DNA of 64,000 nucleotides, taken from the NCBI GenBank assembly GCA_003255065.1, contig QAOA01005732.1:157244-221243 (forward strand). Direction: 5' to 3'. How positions within the stretch are numbered: position 1 is the first letter of the stretch; each line of letters begins with the position of its first letter. Below are positions 43,690 through 54,099 of the stretch, one piece after another. Source of the DNA: Cercis canadensis. Lineage: Eukaryota > Streptophyta > Magnoliopsida > Fabales > Fabaceae. The notes beneath the pieces are model-generated. The model was not told the origin of the DNA. It saw only the letters and a list, made by a program, of their open reading frames with translations, and did not search any database. The translations under genes and the position numbers were made by a program.

Positions 43690-44352
43690 ATAGTAGATTT
43701 GGCATATACTCAGCTGAAAAAATAGAGAAATTAGAAAAGATGTTAAAAGCAATATCTAAAATTGGAAAATTATACTTGACCAATGAGAGTAAAGGGTTGT
43801 TAAAAAATATTGAACACACGTTAAAAACCTTATCAATGAAAAATCAAGAGCTATGAATATGTGACTGGGCAGGTTTAAAACAACACCACCAGAGCATGTA
43901 AAAATGATATAGGAAAGAAAACAATCACGAGAAGATATATTAAAAAATTGAGAAAATGTTGAAACAGTAGAAGATATGATGTATTGGGAACAAAAATTAC
44001 AAAATTTAGATTTTCCTAAGAATGATGAAGGAATAATTTGTACTATAAAAGATAAAATAGAGAAGAAGGATCTGGGAGTAAGAATGAATTTTCTAGATGG
44101 AATTTAGCCAAATTAGAAGCATATAACATTGAATATTTAAAACCAGAAGAAGAAATGGCAAAAAAGGGGAAAAATGAAATATCTGGACAACCACCTCCAC
44201 CTCTAAGTTTTGTAAAAGAAATCTTAGATAGAAGCCAAGAACATTATTTTACTGAAGCTGTCCAAGGAAAACTAGAAGGAGAAATTGGAATTGGTAGATA
44301 TAAAACACTTGTTAGATATGAATTTATGCCTAGTCCTAATAGAAAACCTTAA
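43690..44352 (+). pseudogene. Caulimovirid ORF1 5' part (coiled coil)
   Basis: A Lys/Glu/Leu-rich relic in changing frames, including EKIEKLEKMLKAISKIG near 43714 and a later open piece (44155-44352) ending at a stop. No domain can be named. Position and composition fit the N-terminal part of the coat-containing polyprotein. Confidence 0.5.
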
Positions 44353-44597
44353 GTAGTAGCCACAACATGAGTCTATCTAGATATAAACTGTGTGAAAGAT
44401 CCAAAGAAAATAATTGAAGATTGGGCACAAGCAAATCATCTTGTAATAAAAGTCAATGGTTAGAGTACTAAATTCACAAAGAATTTCTTAGAAGGAACTC
44501 TGAGAGGAATAGATAAAAATTTTTGGGAAAGGTTCAAAGACTCGCCTAACTTTTGCTTTAAAGATAAGATAAATATGAGAGATGAAATAATGTTTTT

Positions 44598-45340
44598 ATG
44601 GCTAGAGAAATAAAACGAGAGATTTGTGGAGAGCAAGATAATGAAGGGCTCTATGAAGAAAGCATTAGAGAAAAACTAACAAAGCTAAGAATATGTGATA
44701 TGTGTCGATTTGATGAGTATACATGTGAGTTTCAAAAGTACTACTATGAGCTAAACAACTCTGAGACTTATTTTTGGATTGAGCAATTTTTTGACAAATT
44801 GCCTCAACCATGGAATCGACTCTTAACCCAAAGATATATGAAATATCTAAAAGAAGATGAAAGGATAGATGCTTTAGGATTGAGAGTCCAATTTGTAAAA
44901 AAAAATAATGAGAGAATATTGCACTAACACTCTTGCTATGGAAGACTCTAAGAAAAGATTAGAAGGAAGTATGAGTAAAAATTGTTGTGGAAAACTAGTT
45001 GATATGCCTGGACAATATGGATGTCACAGAGAAAAGAAACGTAAAAAATATAAGAAGTACTTCAAAAGGTTTAAAAACTACAAAGAGAAACCAAAGAAAG
45101 GAAAAAAAATTAGAAGAAGAAAAAGCTATCAAAATAGACCTTCTGATAAAAATAAGCCTTTGTGTCCACAAGGAAAACCTAAATCCTAATGTACTTGTTG
45201 GGTTTGTAAAGAAAAATGTCATATAGCCCCTGAATGTCCAAAAAGATATCCTAAGAAAAATGCAAAACTAGTAAAGGCCTATGAAGAACTAGATTCTGAA
45301 TATGAAATAACAAGTGATTTTGAAATCTCAGACACATAAA
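44598..45340 (+). pseudogene. Caulimovirid coat-protein region with zinc knuckle
   Basis: The capsid-like part (44598-44927) is followed, after a frame change near 44908, by a very basic Lys/Arg tract (45035-45130) and a CCHC-type knuckle, CWVCKEKCHIAPEC (about 45199-45240), then an acidic tail. This order is typical of caulimovirid coat proteins, where the knuckle binds the packaged nucleic acid. A TAA at 45187 and the frame change break it. Confidence 0.7.
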
Positions 45341-45558
45341 GTATTTATGAATGGGAAAACTCAAATAATGATTCTGAAGAAGAAGAAGAAGAATATGGAT
45401 ATGTAGGAATGATGGCCGAAGAAATAAAAAACTTTGGAACTACTAGTTTTCAAAAACTGTATCAAACTGAAGAAAACTGGAAAATAGAACCTGAAGAATA
45501 AGAGGAGTCAAGAAAAATAAGATGGAAACTACCTAAAACAGAAAAAAAAAAAAAATGA

Positions 45559-45916
45559 AGTTTATAAAGCAAAATTCTGGAATCTAACTAGCAAATTGAG
45601 TATTGAAACCTTTGAAGGAGTTACTGGTATAGAACAGGCAAAAGAAGGAAATGTTATGATATCAATTTTTGATCATAAACAGATAAAAGAATATAGAGAA
45701 AAATATAATTATGTACACATAGGATTAGTACAAGTTGGGATGTGCCCTTTGTTCTGAAAAGGGATAGATGCACTAGTTTTAGCTTGTCTTCTTGATTGTA
45801 GGCACCTAAAATTAAAGGACGCCTTAATTGGAGGAGTTCATTCTAATTTCCATAATGGACCCATAGCATTTGATGTTTATCCTGGATATCATATAAGTCT
45901 AAGAGATAAAAATATA
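45559..45916 (+). pseudogene. Caulimovirid movement protein, left part
   Basis: A 30K-superfamily movement-protein-like stretch: YVHIGLVQVGMCPL, an LLDCRHLKLKDALIGG block and NGPIAFDVYPGYHISL. Such proteins widen plasmodesmata for cell-to-cell spread. A TGA interrupts it after VGMCPLF. The region is cut at 45916 by the MULE target duplication. Confidence 0.65.
45908..45916. repeat. MULE target-site duplication, left copy
   Basis: AAAATATAA, identical to 48752-48760. Confidence 0.95.
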
Positions 45917-46307
45917 AGAGTAAAACCCCTATTTGGTCCTCGAAAGATAGGTTCGGTGACAGTTTAGTCCTCCAAAGATTTTTACTGACACTTTAGTCCT
46001 TAGAAGATTGTTCCGTCAGCCATTTTCGTCCTTCGCTTATGTCCGTTAATTGGATTTAACAGAAAAGCCCACGTGGCACATTAAGTGCTAACGTGACCGT
46101 TAAATGCTGACGTGGCACCTTAAAAAAATTTTAAAAAATTCTCTCTCTCATCTCTTATCTCTCTCTCTCCCTCTCATCTCTCTCTTTCTCCGGCAATATC
46201 TTTCTCTCTCTGCCATCTCTCTCTCTCTCTCTCTTAATTTGGGTTGGCTGAATCTCCCTCTCTTCCCCTTCTCTCTCATTTCTCTCTCTTTCTCTTCCCC
46301 TCCTCTC

Positions 46308-46827
46308 TGGTGCAACACAAAACTCTTGAGCTGGTTCTTACTCTAGTGGTAGCTACTGTATCATTCTTCCCCCCTTCGAAACGATCCTTGTCCTCAAGGA
46401 TCACGTTTGGGTACCTTGTCTGCAGTTCCTAGACTAATTCCCAGGTAGCCTCTTCAGGTGGTAACCTTGCCCATTGTACCAATGCTTCCTGTACATGGCG
46501 CCTACCCCGTGATACCCACCGCCATGCTAGTAGTTGTTCCGGTTCCATCTCTAGTGTTCCTTTCTCATCAATAGGCGGAATGGCTATAGTGGAGACTGGT
46601 GCATCACCTATCTTTTTTCGCAGTAAGGAGACATGAAAGACCGGGTGCACACGAGCTTCGGATGGCAAGGCTAGTTTGTAGGCCACCTTCCCCACACGCT
46701 TTTCAATCTGGTATGGCCCATAGTATTTACTAGCCAACTTGCGATAAGCTCGCTTGAATACTGAGGTCTGTCGAAAGGGATGTAAGCGTAAGTAAACCCA
46801 GTCACCCACCTGGAATTCTGATAGCAA
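46308..46827 (-). pseudogene. Chromovirus (gypsy) integrase C-terminus and chromodomain fragment
   Basis: Minus strand: FQVGDWVYLRLHPFRQTSVF, YYGPYQIEKRVGKVAYKLAL, HPVFHVSLLRKK, then a chromodomain-like end VQWARLPPEEATWE. A TAG at 46429 interrupts it before LEDKDRFEGGKND, where the usual purine-rich tract (GAAGGGGGGAA) lies. It is the 3' end of a chromovirus pol carried inside the Pack-MULE. Confidence 0.85.
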
Positions 46828-46865
46828 TCAGAATCTGAATATATATTCGTAAATTTTGTGAGCAG

Positions 46866-47355
46866 GGTATTTATTGTATCGTCAGGCATTGCCTACTATG
46901 TTCAAGGGATTGTGATGAAGAAAAGAGGGCCTGTGTTCGTTACTACTTTCAGCCCTTTGAAGATGATCATCATCGCCATCATGGGCTCTTTAATCCTAGC
47001 TGAAAAGATCTATCTTGTAGGGTAAATCTTCTTCTTCACTTATCTTTCTTGTCATAACAACACTATTTTCTATGAAGCATCGCTGTCAGAAATTTATACT
47101 GATATACAATTATTTTCGTGTTATTACAGAATTATTGGGGCCATAATAATTGCAATGGGTCTTTACTTGGTACTGTGGGTGAAATACAAGGAGCACAATG
47201 AGAAAGAAGCAGAGATAATGGCAAAGGCAATTAAGGGCCCCATAGAGAATGGGAGAATGGCAACTGTGATGGAAGGTATTGAAGAAACTGACATTGAGAT
47301 GCAAAAAGGTGAAGCTTCCAAGGAGTCAAGCACTTCAGCATGCAGTAACCATTAG
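46866..47355 (+). pseudogene. WAT1-related/UMAMIT transporter, last two exons
   Basis: Exon 46866-47021 (after ...GTGAGCAG) encodes IVSSGIAYYVQGIVMKKRGP, then a membrane segment MIIIAIMGSLILAEKIYLVG. Donor GG|GTAAAT and acceptor TTATTACAG bound a 108-bp intron. Exon 47130-47355 continues IIGAIIIAMGLYLVLWVKY and a hydrophilic tail to TAG. These are the C-terminal EamA/DMT half of WAT1-related (nodulin MtN21, UMAMIT) amino-acid exporters. The retained intron shows capture from genomic DNA rather than from mRNA. Confidence 0.85.
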
Positions 47356-47467
47356 TGTTACAAAAGCTTAAACCCATAGAGATTTGACATGACATAATAA
47401 CTGAGGTTGCAATGCGAGGTAATTGGGTAAGTTACAGAGGGCTTGTAAATAGAGACTTAGAGCATAG

Positions 47468-47625
47468 GCATAGGCAACTGTTAGCAGATTCATGTCCCAA
47501 CCAATGGACCAAACAGAGGCCTTGTGTTCCACGACAAAGGCCACTGCAGTTGACCGCAGAGTACCCAAAAAACACACTAGTGCTGTGAGTGAGAGCTGAG
47601 CTGAGTATCTCTTCAATGTCACTGT
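47468..47625 (-). pseudogene. WAT1-related/UMAMIT internal exon, inverted
   Basis: Minus strand, after an acceptor CCTTCAG: TVTLKRYSAQLSLTALVCFL, then VEHKASVWSIGWDMNLL. In UMAMIT proteins this stretch lies immediately upstream of the exon at 46866, so the captured gene pieces are in opposite orientation and out of order. Confidence 0.8.
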
Positions 47626-47939
47626 CTGAAGGATGAAGAAAGAAGCCTAAGCAAAGGTAGCAATTATGAGAAAAATGGAACCCTTAACCTAGTCTCTGTC
47701 CTCGAAATCAGTGGTGCCAGCAGCAGGAGCATAATTTCTAAGTTGATGCATGTACTGAGACTAGAAAAAAGTTGATGACTTGCACATGTTGGAGACAGTT
47801 TGCATGAAGCCATGCATGCAACTCGGGGCACATGTGACTCAGTCCAGGACTGAGTCAACTCGGGGGATAGGTTCTTTGCTGGTTCAACTCAGGGCACAGG
47901 TTCTTTACTAGTTTTTTGCTTTCTATCAGCTCCTTTGTG

Positions 47940-48290
47940 CACGATGGCCACGTTTAACATACAAGTGCTCAGTCAACTAGTTGTTGGAGAAAGTTTAGGA
48001 GTTTGTTTTCCATTTATGTTGCTTAACGTGTTTGTTTACTTAGTCAATTTTGTTAGCTCGAGTTCAGTCTTGTACTCTTGGTTTCACTAGGCTACTGCCT
48101 ATTTAAGGAACCAGATTTCTATCAATAATATCATCGAAGTAATTATTCAAATTGTGGTTCAACTCTCACCTAAAGAGAGTGTTGTTCTTGTTATTTTACT
48201 AAGGCTTTGATTGGGACCACTACCAACATCAACCAACCAATTATGGAGATATATCCATCATTTTTATTTTGAAAACCAAAAACGGGGTGT
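47940..48290 (+). repeat. LTR-like block inside the Pack-MULE
   Basis: A TATA-like CCTATTTAAGG near 48098, followed by a leader and an ...ACCAACA end, resembles the promoter and R-U5 of an LTR. It may belong with the chromovirus fragment. Confidence 0.35.
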
Positions 48291-48751
48291 AGAATTTACT
48301 TAGAATTGTGTAAAGATTTACGTTGCTTTCATTTTCTTATGCCACGTCAAAGAAAGATAAGCAAGAGAGATGACAGAGAAACTCAGTAAAAGAGAGATGG
48401 CAGAGAGAGAGATGAGCGTGAGAGAGAGATGGCAGAGAGAGAAAGAGATTGGCGGAGAGAGAGATTGAGGAAGAGAAAGATGAGAGAGAGAGAGAGAAAG
48501 AGAGAAAGAGAGATGAGAGATGAGAGAGAATTTTTTTTAATTTTTTTAAGGTGCCACGTCAGCATTTAATGGCCACGTCATCACTTAACGTGCCACGTGA
48601 CCTTTTCTGTTAAGTCCAATTAACGGACATAAGCGGAGGACGAAAATGGTTGACGGAACAATCTTCCAAGGACTAAAGTGTCGGTAAAAATCTTTGGAGG
48701 ACTAAACTGTCACCGAACCTATCTTTCGAGGACCAAACAGGGGTTTTACTC

Positions 48752-48760
48752 AAAATATAA
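48752..48760. repeat. MULE target-site duplication, right copy
   Basis: AAAATATAA, identical to 45908-45916. Confidence 0.95.
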
Positions 48761-49170
48761 TGAAGGGCCTTATGTTAAAACTTCAAACTCAGGGACAACA
48801 CATGCTAAAGGGAAGCCAAAACATTTCGGTACAATATACGATAATTTATAGATTAGTAAACACTACACATCCTATAGCTTTAAAATGGAACCCAAAGATG
48901 CAGTAATTTAGGAAAGTGAAACCTCACATGCTGAAAGGTTGATACCTAGAACCCTACCTTGGAAAGAACTACAAATTCCTAATAAATGGCTAATAGAGCA
49001 TTAACCTTCTAGTTCTAGACCAAGAGAAGAATTAGAAATATCCTATTGGGCAGATGGAGAAATAATGGTAATAAACCCAAAAGCCAAAATAAAAGAAATA
49101 GAAAAGGGAGAGGATTCATAGATAATAGGATATAAAGAAGTAAGATTACCAATAAAATAAAAATTAAATC
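48761..49170 (+). pseudogene. Caulimovirid movement-protein continuation and linker
   Basis: Continues the viral sequence after the MULE. Pieces such as RLIPRTLPWKELQIPNKWL and ELEISYWADGEIMVINP are readable between several stops. I see no catalytic motif. By position it is the end of the movement-protein region and the spacer before the protease. Confidence 0.5.
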
Positions 49171-49175
49171 TAGAC

Positions 49176-49661
49176 ATGCTAAGACAAGAAAGTCCAAGTG
49201 TAATATTTGTATATGAGCCTTTAAAATCTGTAAAAACATCAAAGAACAGCTCCTATATTAGTGTGAAGTTTGATTTAAATGGTTATTATTCTTATACACT
49301 TGATGCTTTCATTGACACTGGTGCTGCATTTACACTAGGACATCCTAACACTCTTCCCAAAGAGTATTGGCAAAAGGTAAAACCAAAACACTTAATAACA
49401 GCCAATGGAGAGAAAATTGAACTAAACAAACTGGCAAAAAATGTTCCTATCCTGCTAAATAATCAAGTTTTTGTGATAGAAAACTTATGGCAATTTCCTC
49501 AAATTGATGGAGACTTATTACTAGGAAATAATTTCCTAAAACAAAGAATGTGCTTACCTTTTGTTCAACATGCTGATTACATTCAATTAGGCAACCCACC
49601 TGTTAGTATACCTCTCTTAATAGAGGCTGGGCAAAAGTGTACTATTGGTTTTGCACCTTAA
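49176..49661 (+). pseudogene. Caulimovirid aspartic protease
   Basis: Retropepsin-type region: the catalytic motif FIDTGAAFTLG lies near residue 47-57 of this open piece, followed by ITANGEKI and the hydrophobic DGDLLLGNNFL that closes the fold. It would process the viral polyproteins. It ends at a stop before RT. Confidence 0.8.
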
Positions 49662-49823
49662 ACTATCGAAAAGGAACTTTCTAGTTATATACCATTACCC
49701 ATGAAGCTAATATCAGAGTTTCCCACTAGTAAACGTGGTGATAATCTAGAAATAGAGAAGGGAGACAAAATAGAAACCTAGATTCAAGAACTAAATGATC
49801 ATTACATCCTAGAAGAACTAAAA

Positions 49824-50759
49824 ATGGTTAAAGAAAAGGTTCCAAGCTTAGAAGAGAAAATGGTAAGACTAAAAGAAAACTTAAGTGAAGACCCTTTAAA
49901 ACTTTGGGAAAAAGATAAGGCTAGAGCAAAGATCGAACTCATAGATCCGAAAAAGGTAATTAGAGTAAAACCCATGACTTATAGACCAGATGACATAAAG
50001 GAATTCAAAGAACAATTAGCATAACTCCTTGAGAAATGACTAATCCAACCTTCTTGATCACCTCATAGTTTGTTGGCCTTTATGGTTAGAAATCATTCCG
50101 AAATAAAAAGAGGGAAGGCTCAAACGGTCATAAATTATAAAGCCTTAAATCAAGCAATTAAATTTGATGGTTATTATCTTCCAAATAAAGAAGTCTTGCT
50201 AAATAGTATTCAAGGAGCTAATATTTTTAGTAAATTTGATTGTAAATCTGGTTATTGGCAAATTAAAATGGAAGAACTATCTATACTATTAACTGCTTTT
50301 AGTGCTCCTCAAGGACATTATGAATGGAAAGTTATGTCTTTCGGATTAAGTGTAGCTCCACAAATATTCCAAAGAAGAATGGATAATATATTTCGAGATC
50401 TTAGAGAATTTTGTGTAGTATATGAGGATGATATTTTAGTTTTTAGCAAAAACCGGAATGAACACAAAAAACATTTAATGCAGGTTGCTGAAAAATTTAT
50501 AGAACATGGAATTATTTTGTCTGAGAAAAAGATGGTATTAGAAAAGAGTAAGATTGAGTTCTTACGATTAACTTTAGAACAAGGAAAGGTGAAAATGCAA
50601 CCTCATGTGCTAGAAAAGATACATCAATTTCCTGATAAAAAGCAGCTACAAAGATTTTTAGGATGCTTAACATATGGAGAAAAATTCATAAAAAAATTAG
50701 CAGAGCTAAGAAATCCATTACAAGAAAAACAAAGAATGGAGCTGGACAGGAGAGGATAG
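49824..50759 (+). pseudogene. Caulimovirid reverse transcriptase
   Basis: An N-terminal piece (49824-50024) is followed by stops at about 50023-50060, then the RT core: TVINYKALNQAIKFDGYYLP, FSKFDCKSGYWQIKM, SFGLSVAPQIFQRRMD and the catalytic Y-x-D-D, here YEDDILVFSKN. The connection LEQGKVKMQPHVLEKI and FLGCLTYGEKFI follow. Stops and the unusual Glu in the YxDD box mark decay. Confidence 0.88.
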
Positions 50760-50811
50760 TCAGTATATACAAAAGGTAAAACAAGAAGTAAAAGATCTTC
50801 CAAGGTTAAAA

Positions 50812-51220
50812 ATGTCTAATGAAGAAGATTTCATGATATTAGAAACCGATGCTTCTGACAACTATTGGAGTGCTATATTAAAAGCAAGAAATAAGCAATC
50901 TGGCGAAGAAGAGTTAAGCGCTTATGCGAGTGGCACTTTTAAACTAGTTGAAAAGAATTATCACAGTAATGAAAAGGAGTTATTAGTTGTTAAAAGAGGA
51001 ATAGAAAAGTTTGAAATATTTTTATCTCCTCGAGAGTTCCTTATAATGACATATAATAAAAATTTTGTAGCTTTTATTAAGAATAATCTTGATAAGTGTA
51101 TGCAGCAAAGAAGATTGCTCAGATGGCAACAATGGTTTCGACAATTCAGATTCAAGGTAGAACACATAGAAGGTGAGAAAATTATTTGCCTAATGCTCTA
51201 ACAAGAGAACTTGTGTATAC
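50812..51220 (+). pseudogene. Caulimovirid RNase H
   Basis: RNase H landmarks: ILETDASDNYWSAILKA (first Asp), YASGTFKLVEKNYHSNEKEL (Glu) and HIEGEKIICLML where HI.G..N..AD.LSR is usual; the last Asp region is lost by decay or a frame change. It degrades RNA in RNA-DNA hybrids during reverse transcription. Confidence 0.85.
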
Positions 51221-51269
51221 TTTACAGGAAATGGATCCTTCAAGTTTGAAAATGAGCCAAATAATGGGA

Positions 51270-52628
51270 TTAAAAAAAATGGCTGAGGAATCTCTCAACC
51301 AAGAAGCAAAAAAGATTATGATGGCACTTATAAAGTGAAGCGAATCAAGATCTCAAAAGGTTCTAATTGAGAAAACCTATCAGGTAATGGAAAAACTCTC
51401 TATGCAAACTGATTCCTCAGTATAGGGAAAAATAAACAAGTTGCTAAAAGTCTTAGAGGACTTGATTCTATCCAAAGAACTTGAAGCAAATATGGATTAT
51501 GAATCACTAGTCTTAAGATAAAATTAGTTGAAGAAAGCATAAACCACTTGGTGGAACATGTAGATTTGCGGATGGTTTCCATTGCAAAAGCTCAAATTGA
51601 AAACTTATCAAAAAAAAAAAATTATCTTCAAAGATAAAGCAAAGGTTTCTTATGTTACTAGTTATTATTTGCCTTTATTAACCCCCAACTAGGTGTGGCT
51701 CTCACATCAAAGGGAAGCTGTTCTTAAAAACATGTAGAAATTCATGCCACCTGACATTCAAGAAAAGATTTTAACTACAAAGCCAACGCTTATGCAAGAA
51801 TGGCTCCAAGCTTATGAAGTCCTGAATACAGATCCAAGCCATGATCAACCTGGAATGTATTGTTTATTTGAAGATGGAAATAATTGGTGGATAATAGATG
51901 GTGATTGCCCTCCATATCAAGCTACATGGCTGTTTGAACAAGGGCTACTCAAAAAAATTTCTTTCACTGGTTTTGAAATCAATAGATTATTCAAATTCTT
52001 CCCTCAAATTACTAAAGATGCTTTGAAATGGGAGAGACAACATTGCTATTGGCAAAAGTTCACTATGATAATCTTCAGTGTCCCTCCAGAATGGGGAGAA
52101 GAGACTTAGTTCTTTTCAAGCTCTCACATTGTACGACTGTAGAGGAATGAAGGGCCTACAAGTCTATTTTGTCGAAAAGAGGTAAAAGACCTCAATGGAA
52201 AAATTATCATATTAGTAAAAGCTTGTGAACTGGTAAATCACTATTTTGCTCTCTTGCAAAAAGACTGGAAGACTTTCTCAGCAACAGAAAGAATTATTTT
52301 TCAAAGAAAAATGAGAAGAGAATTTTGGACAAATCACCAAAAAAGCCAGATAGATCAGAAAAGAATTGTCAACTTAACAGTAGAAATGACTAAGGAATGC
52401 CACGAAGCCTTGAAAGACTTCTTTGGAGCATGGAATGAGGTGACACATGGTAGCACTTCCATGGATTATGAAACAGATGGCAGCATGCATGATAATGAAG
52501 AAACACCTAGAAACATGCATGATAATGAAGATACACTTGGCAATGTGCATGAGAATGAGCATGGATGGAATGACCACGTATTTGATGCAGATGCATGGGA
52601 CAACATTGTGAATCAAATGGAAGGATGA
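51270..52628 (+). pseudogene. Caulimovirid last ORF (inclusion-body/transactivator position)
   Basis: Readable pieces: 51270-51600 (helical, charged, several stops), 51744-52109 (MYCLFEDGNNWWIIDGDCP) and 52254-52628, which ends in an acidic, repeat-like tail (HDNEETPRNMHDNEDTLG). Position after RNase H and before the promoter matches the transactivator/inclusion-body ORF of several caulimovirid genera. I do not recognise a diagnostic motif. Confidence 0.5.
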
Positions 52629-52789
52629 ATTGTCACAATCAGCTGCCACCCCTGAATCAATTTCTCTGTGACAAAACCTTTGTAAGATAGTAGAATTAGG
52701 TGAAGGAACAATCGATTCATGTAACTCTTGTACAGTACTTGAGCACTCATGCAAAGTGCTTGAACCTTATCTTTTATTTTGTGAAGAGT

Positions 52790-52990
52790 AGAATCCGAAG
52801 TTTGAAGTCCGCTCTTTTGTCTATAAAAGGGAAATGGACTGCGTCTTATAAAGTAGAGTCGAGTAGGGTGTGATAAGAAAGAAAGCTAAGTACGTTGAGA
52901 GAAGCGATGTTCTAAAAAACTTCATTTAGTCTGAAGGGAGTAGAGTCAGTAAGCTTACTAAAGCTATCATCAATAAAAGAACTGTTCTTT
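52790..52990 (+). promoter_or_regulatory. Caulimovirid promoter and poly(A)-signal region
   Basis: TATA box CTATAAAAGG at 52820-52829, and AATAAAAG about 150 bases further on near 52973. A promoter followed by a nearby poly(A) signal, giving a terminally redundant genomic RNA, is the caulimovirid arrangement. Activity cannot be judged. Confidence 0.55.
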
Positions 52991-53368
52991 TGTATCTTTG
53001 GCTGGTTTCTTATAATTCATAGTCATTATCTCCAAAAGTCCTCAAACCCAATAAGAACAGGGTTCTGCGAAACTTCTTTACATCCTATTCCTAGTATTGA
53101 GAAGAATCTGTAATAAAGATTACAAGAAGAAGTCGCAGTGTTAAGGTGTCGAGGTAGGAGAGAAGGTCTATAGTTGAACAGCAGACGAAACTTGGTGGAC
53201 GAACTACCCACGGGTATATTTTAATCAATTAAGGAACACTTTCTTAGCTTATTGTAGACTTAAAACTGAAAGGAATTCAATTATTATAAAAGTTAAAATT
53301 TTTTATTTTGCTTGGAAGTGTTTAAAATTAGTTAGTGTGTATGTTTGAAATTGGTGTATGTTTAAAAT

Positions 53369-53381
53369 TGGTATCAAAGCC
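53369..53381 (+). other. Caulimovirid tRNA-Met primer-binding site
   Basis: TGGTATCAAAGCC matches the initiator tRNA-Met complement (TGGTATCAGAGCC) at 12 of 13 positions. It lies about 540 bases after the TATA box, where caulimovirids prime minus-strand synthesis. No LTR is next to it. Confidence 0.7.
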
Positions 53382-53390
53382 TTGTGTATG

Positions 53391-53725
53391 CTTTGTGTTT
53401 AGGAATTAGAATTTACTTCCTTTGTAAAAATAAAAAATAAAAGGTTTAGTAGCAAACAAAAAACTGGGCACACCTTGTTAGTAATTAAAATTGCTATAAG
53501 GGACCACAAAAGGGGACCACTTGGTTTTCTTTAAAAATTATTAAAAAATAAAAGTAACCCATTTAAGAAAATAGTTTTAAGACTAATCCATTTAGGAAAA
53601 TAGTTGCGACACTATACTATTAAGGGAAATATTTTTACAAAAAGCATTATTAAAGGGAATGGTCCATTTTGAGTCATTTAGAAAATAATAAAAATAGTTC
53701 TTCGAAAAATTCTACCCCAAAATTG
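53391..53725. other. AT-rich stretch downstream of the viral primer site
   Basis: It may be viral leader or host DNA; the junction cannot be placed. Confidence 0.35.
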
Positions 53726-53726
53726 T

Positions 53727-53790
53727 TAGGATTTCTGAGATATAAACTCTTTTAAATTTGTAAAAAGTTTTATATCTTAGAAATCCTAAC
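53727..53790. repeat. Imperfect palindrome (about 29-bp arms)
   Basis: GTTAGGATTTCTGAGATAT... pairs with ...ATATCTTAGAAATCCTAAC around an 8-base loop, with about three mismatches. It could form a stable hairpin. Confidence 0.75.
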
Positions 53791-54099
53791 ATTCCCATGA
53801 TCTGAGGTTTTTACATAGGCTATCGATATCATTTAACACCAATCCAACTTGATTTGACCCTCTGACATTCATGAATTAATACAAATTCTTGCTTTTCTTT
53901 ATCATTAACATTTCTATTTTGTCTAAATTTGATCTTCTCTTAAGAGGGTTGAGAAGAGCTAAGTGCCAGTATAGTTGTGTCCAAAGCCAATGTTTATAAG
54001 ATTATCCACACTAAACATAAAACTGAGTTGTTGTGCATTTTTCTTGTTGTTTTGGCCGAATTTTACTTTGGCTCATTAAACATTAAACTGGATGTGTAT

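Larger units (their letters stand above)
45917..48751. mobile_element. Pack-MULE (GAGTAAAACCCC family) carrying WAT1/UMAMIT and chromovirus fragments
   Basis: 2835 bp with long inverted ends: GAGTAAAACCCCTATTTGG at the left, and CAGGGGTTTTACTC closing the right end. TIR similarity extends about 200 bases, then CT/GA-rich tracts (46140-46310 and 48365-48530) continue the inverted symmetry. A perfect 9-bp target duplication AAAATATAA flanks it. There is no transposase. The interior holds a gypsy integrase/chromodomain fragment (minus), two terminal UMAMIT exons (plus), an inverted UMAMIT exon (minus) and an LTR-like block. It inserted into the endogenous caulimovirid. Confidence 0.93.
43570..53390 (+). 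mobile_element. Endogenous caulimovirid (pararetrovirus) copy, nearly full genome, interrupted by a MULE
   Basis: Plus-strand viral relic of about 7 kb after removing the MULE (45917-48751) and its 9-bp target copy. Order: coiled-coil/coat region with zinc knuckle, 30K-type movement protein, aspartic protease, RT, RNase H, a downstream ORF, a TATA-containing promoter region, a poly(A)-type signal and a tRNA-Met primer-binding site. No LTRs flank it. Coat before movement protein on the same upstream frame, with protease-RT next and a last ORF, resembles the cavemovirus/solendovirus arrangement. Assignment to a genus is inference. It is dead: many stops and frame changes throughout. Confidence 0.8.

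Noticed and set aside
46104..46432. Ser/Leu-rich plus-strand frames, and 48383-48565 minus
   Set aside because: Translations of the CT/GA microsatellite parts of the MULE ends.
43570..53390. An LTR retrotransposon explanation for the 43.6-53.4 kb coding block
   Set aside because: No LTRs, a movement-protein-like region, a coat zinc knuckle and a primer site downstream of the promoter favour a caulimovirid.
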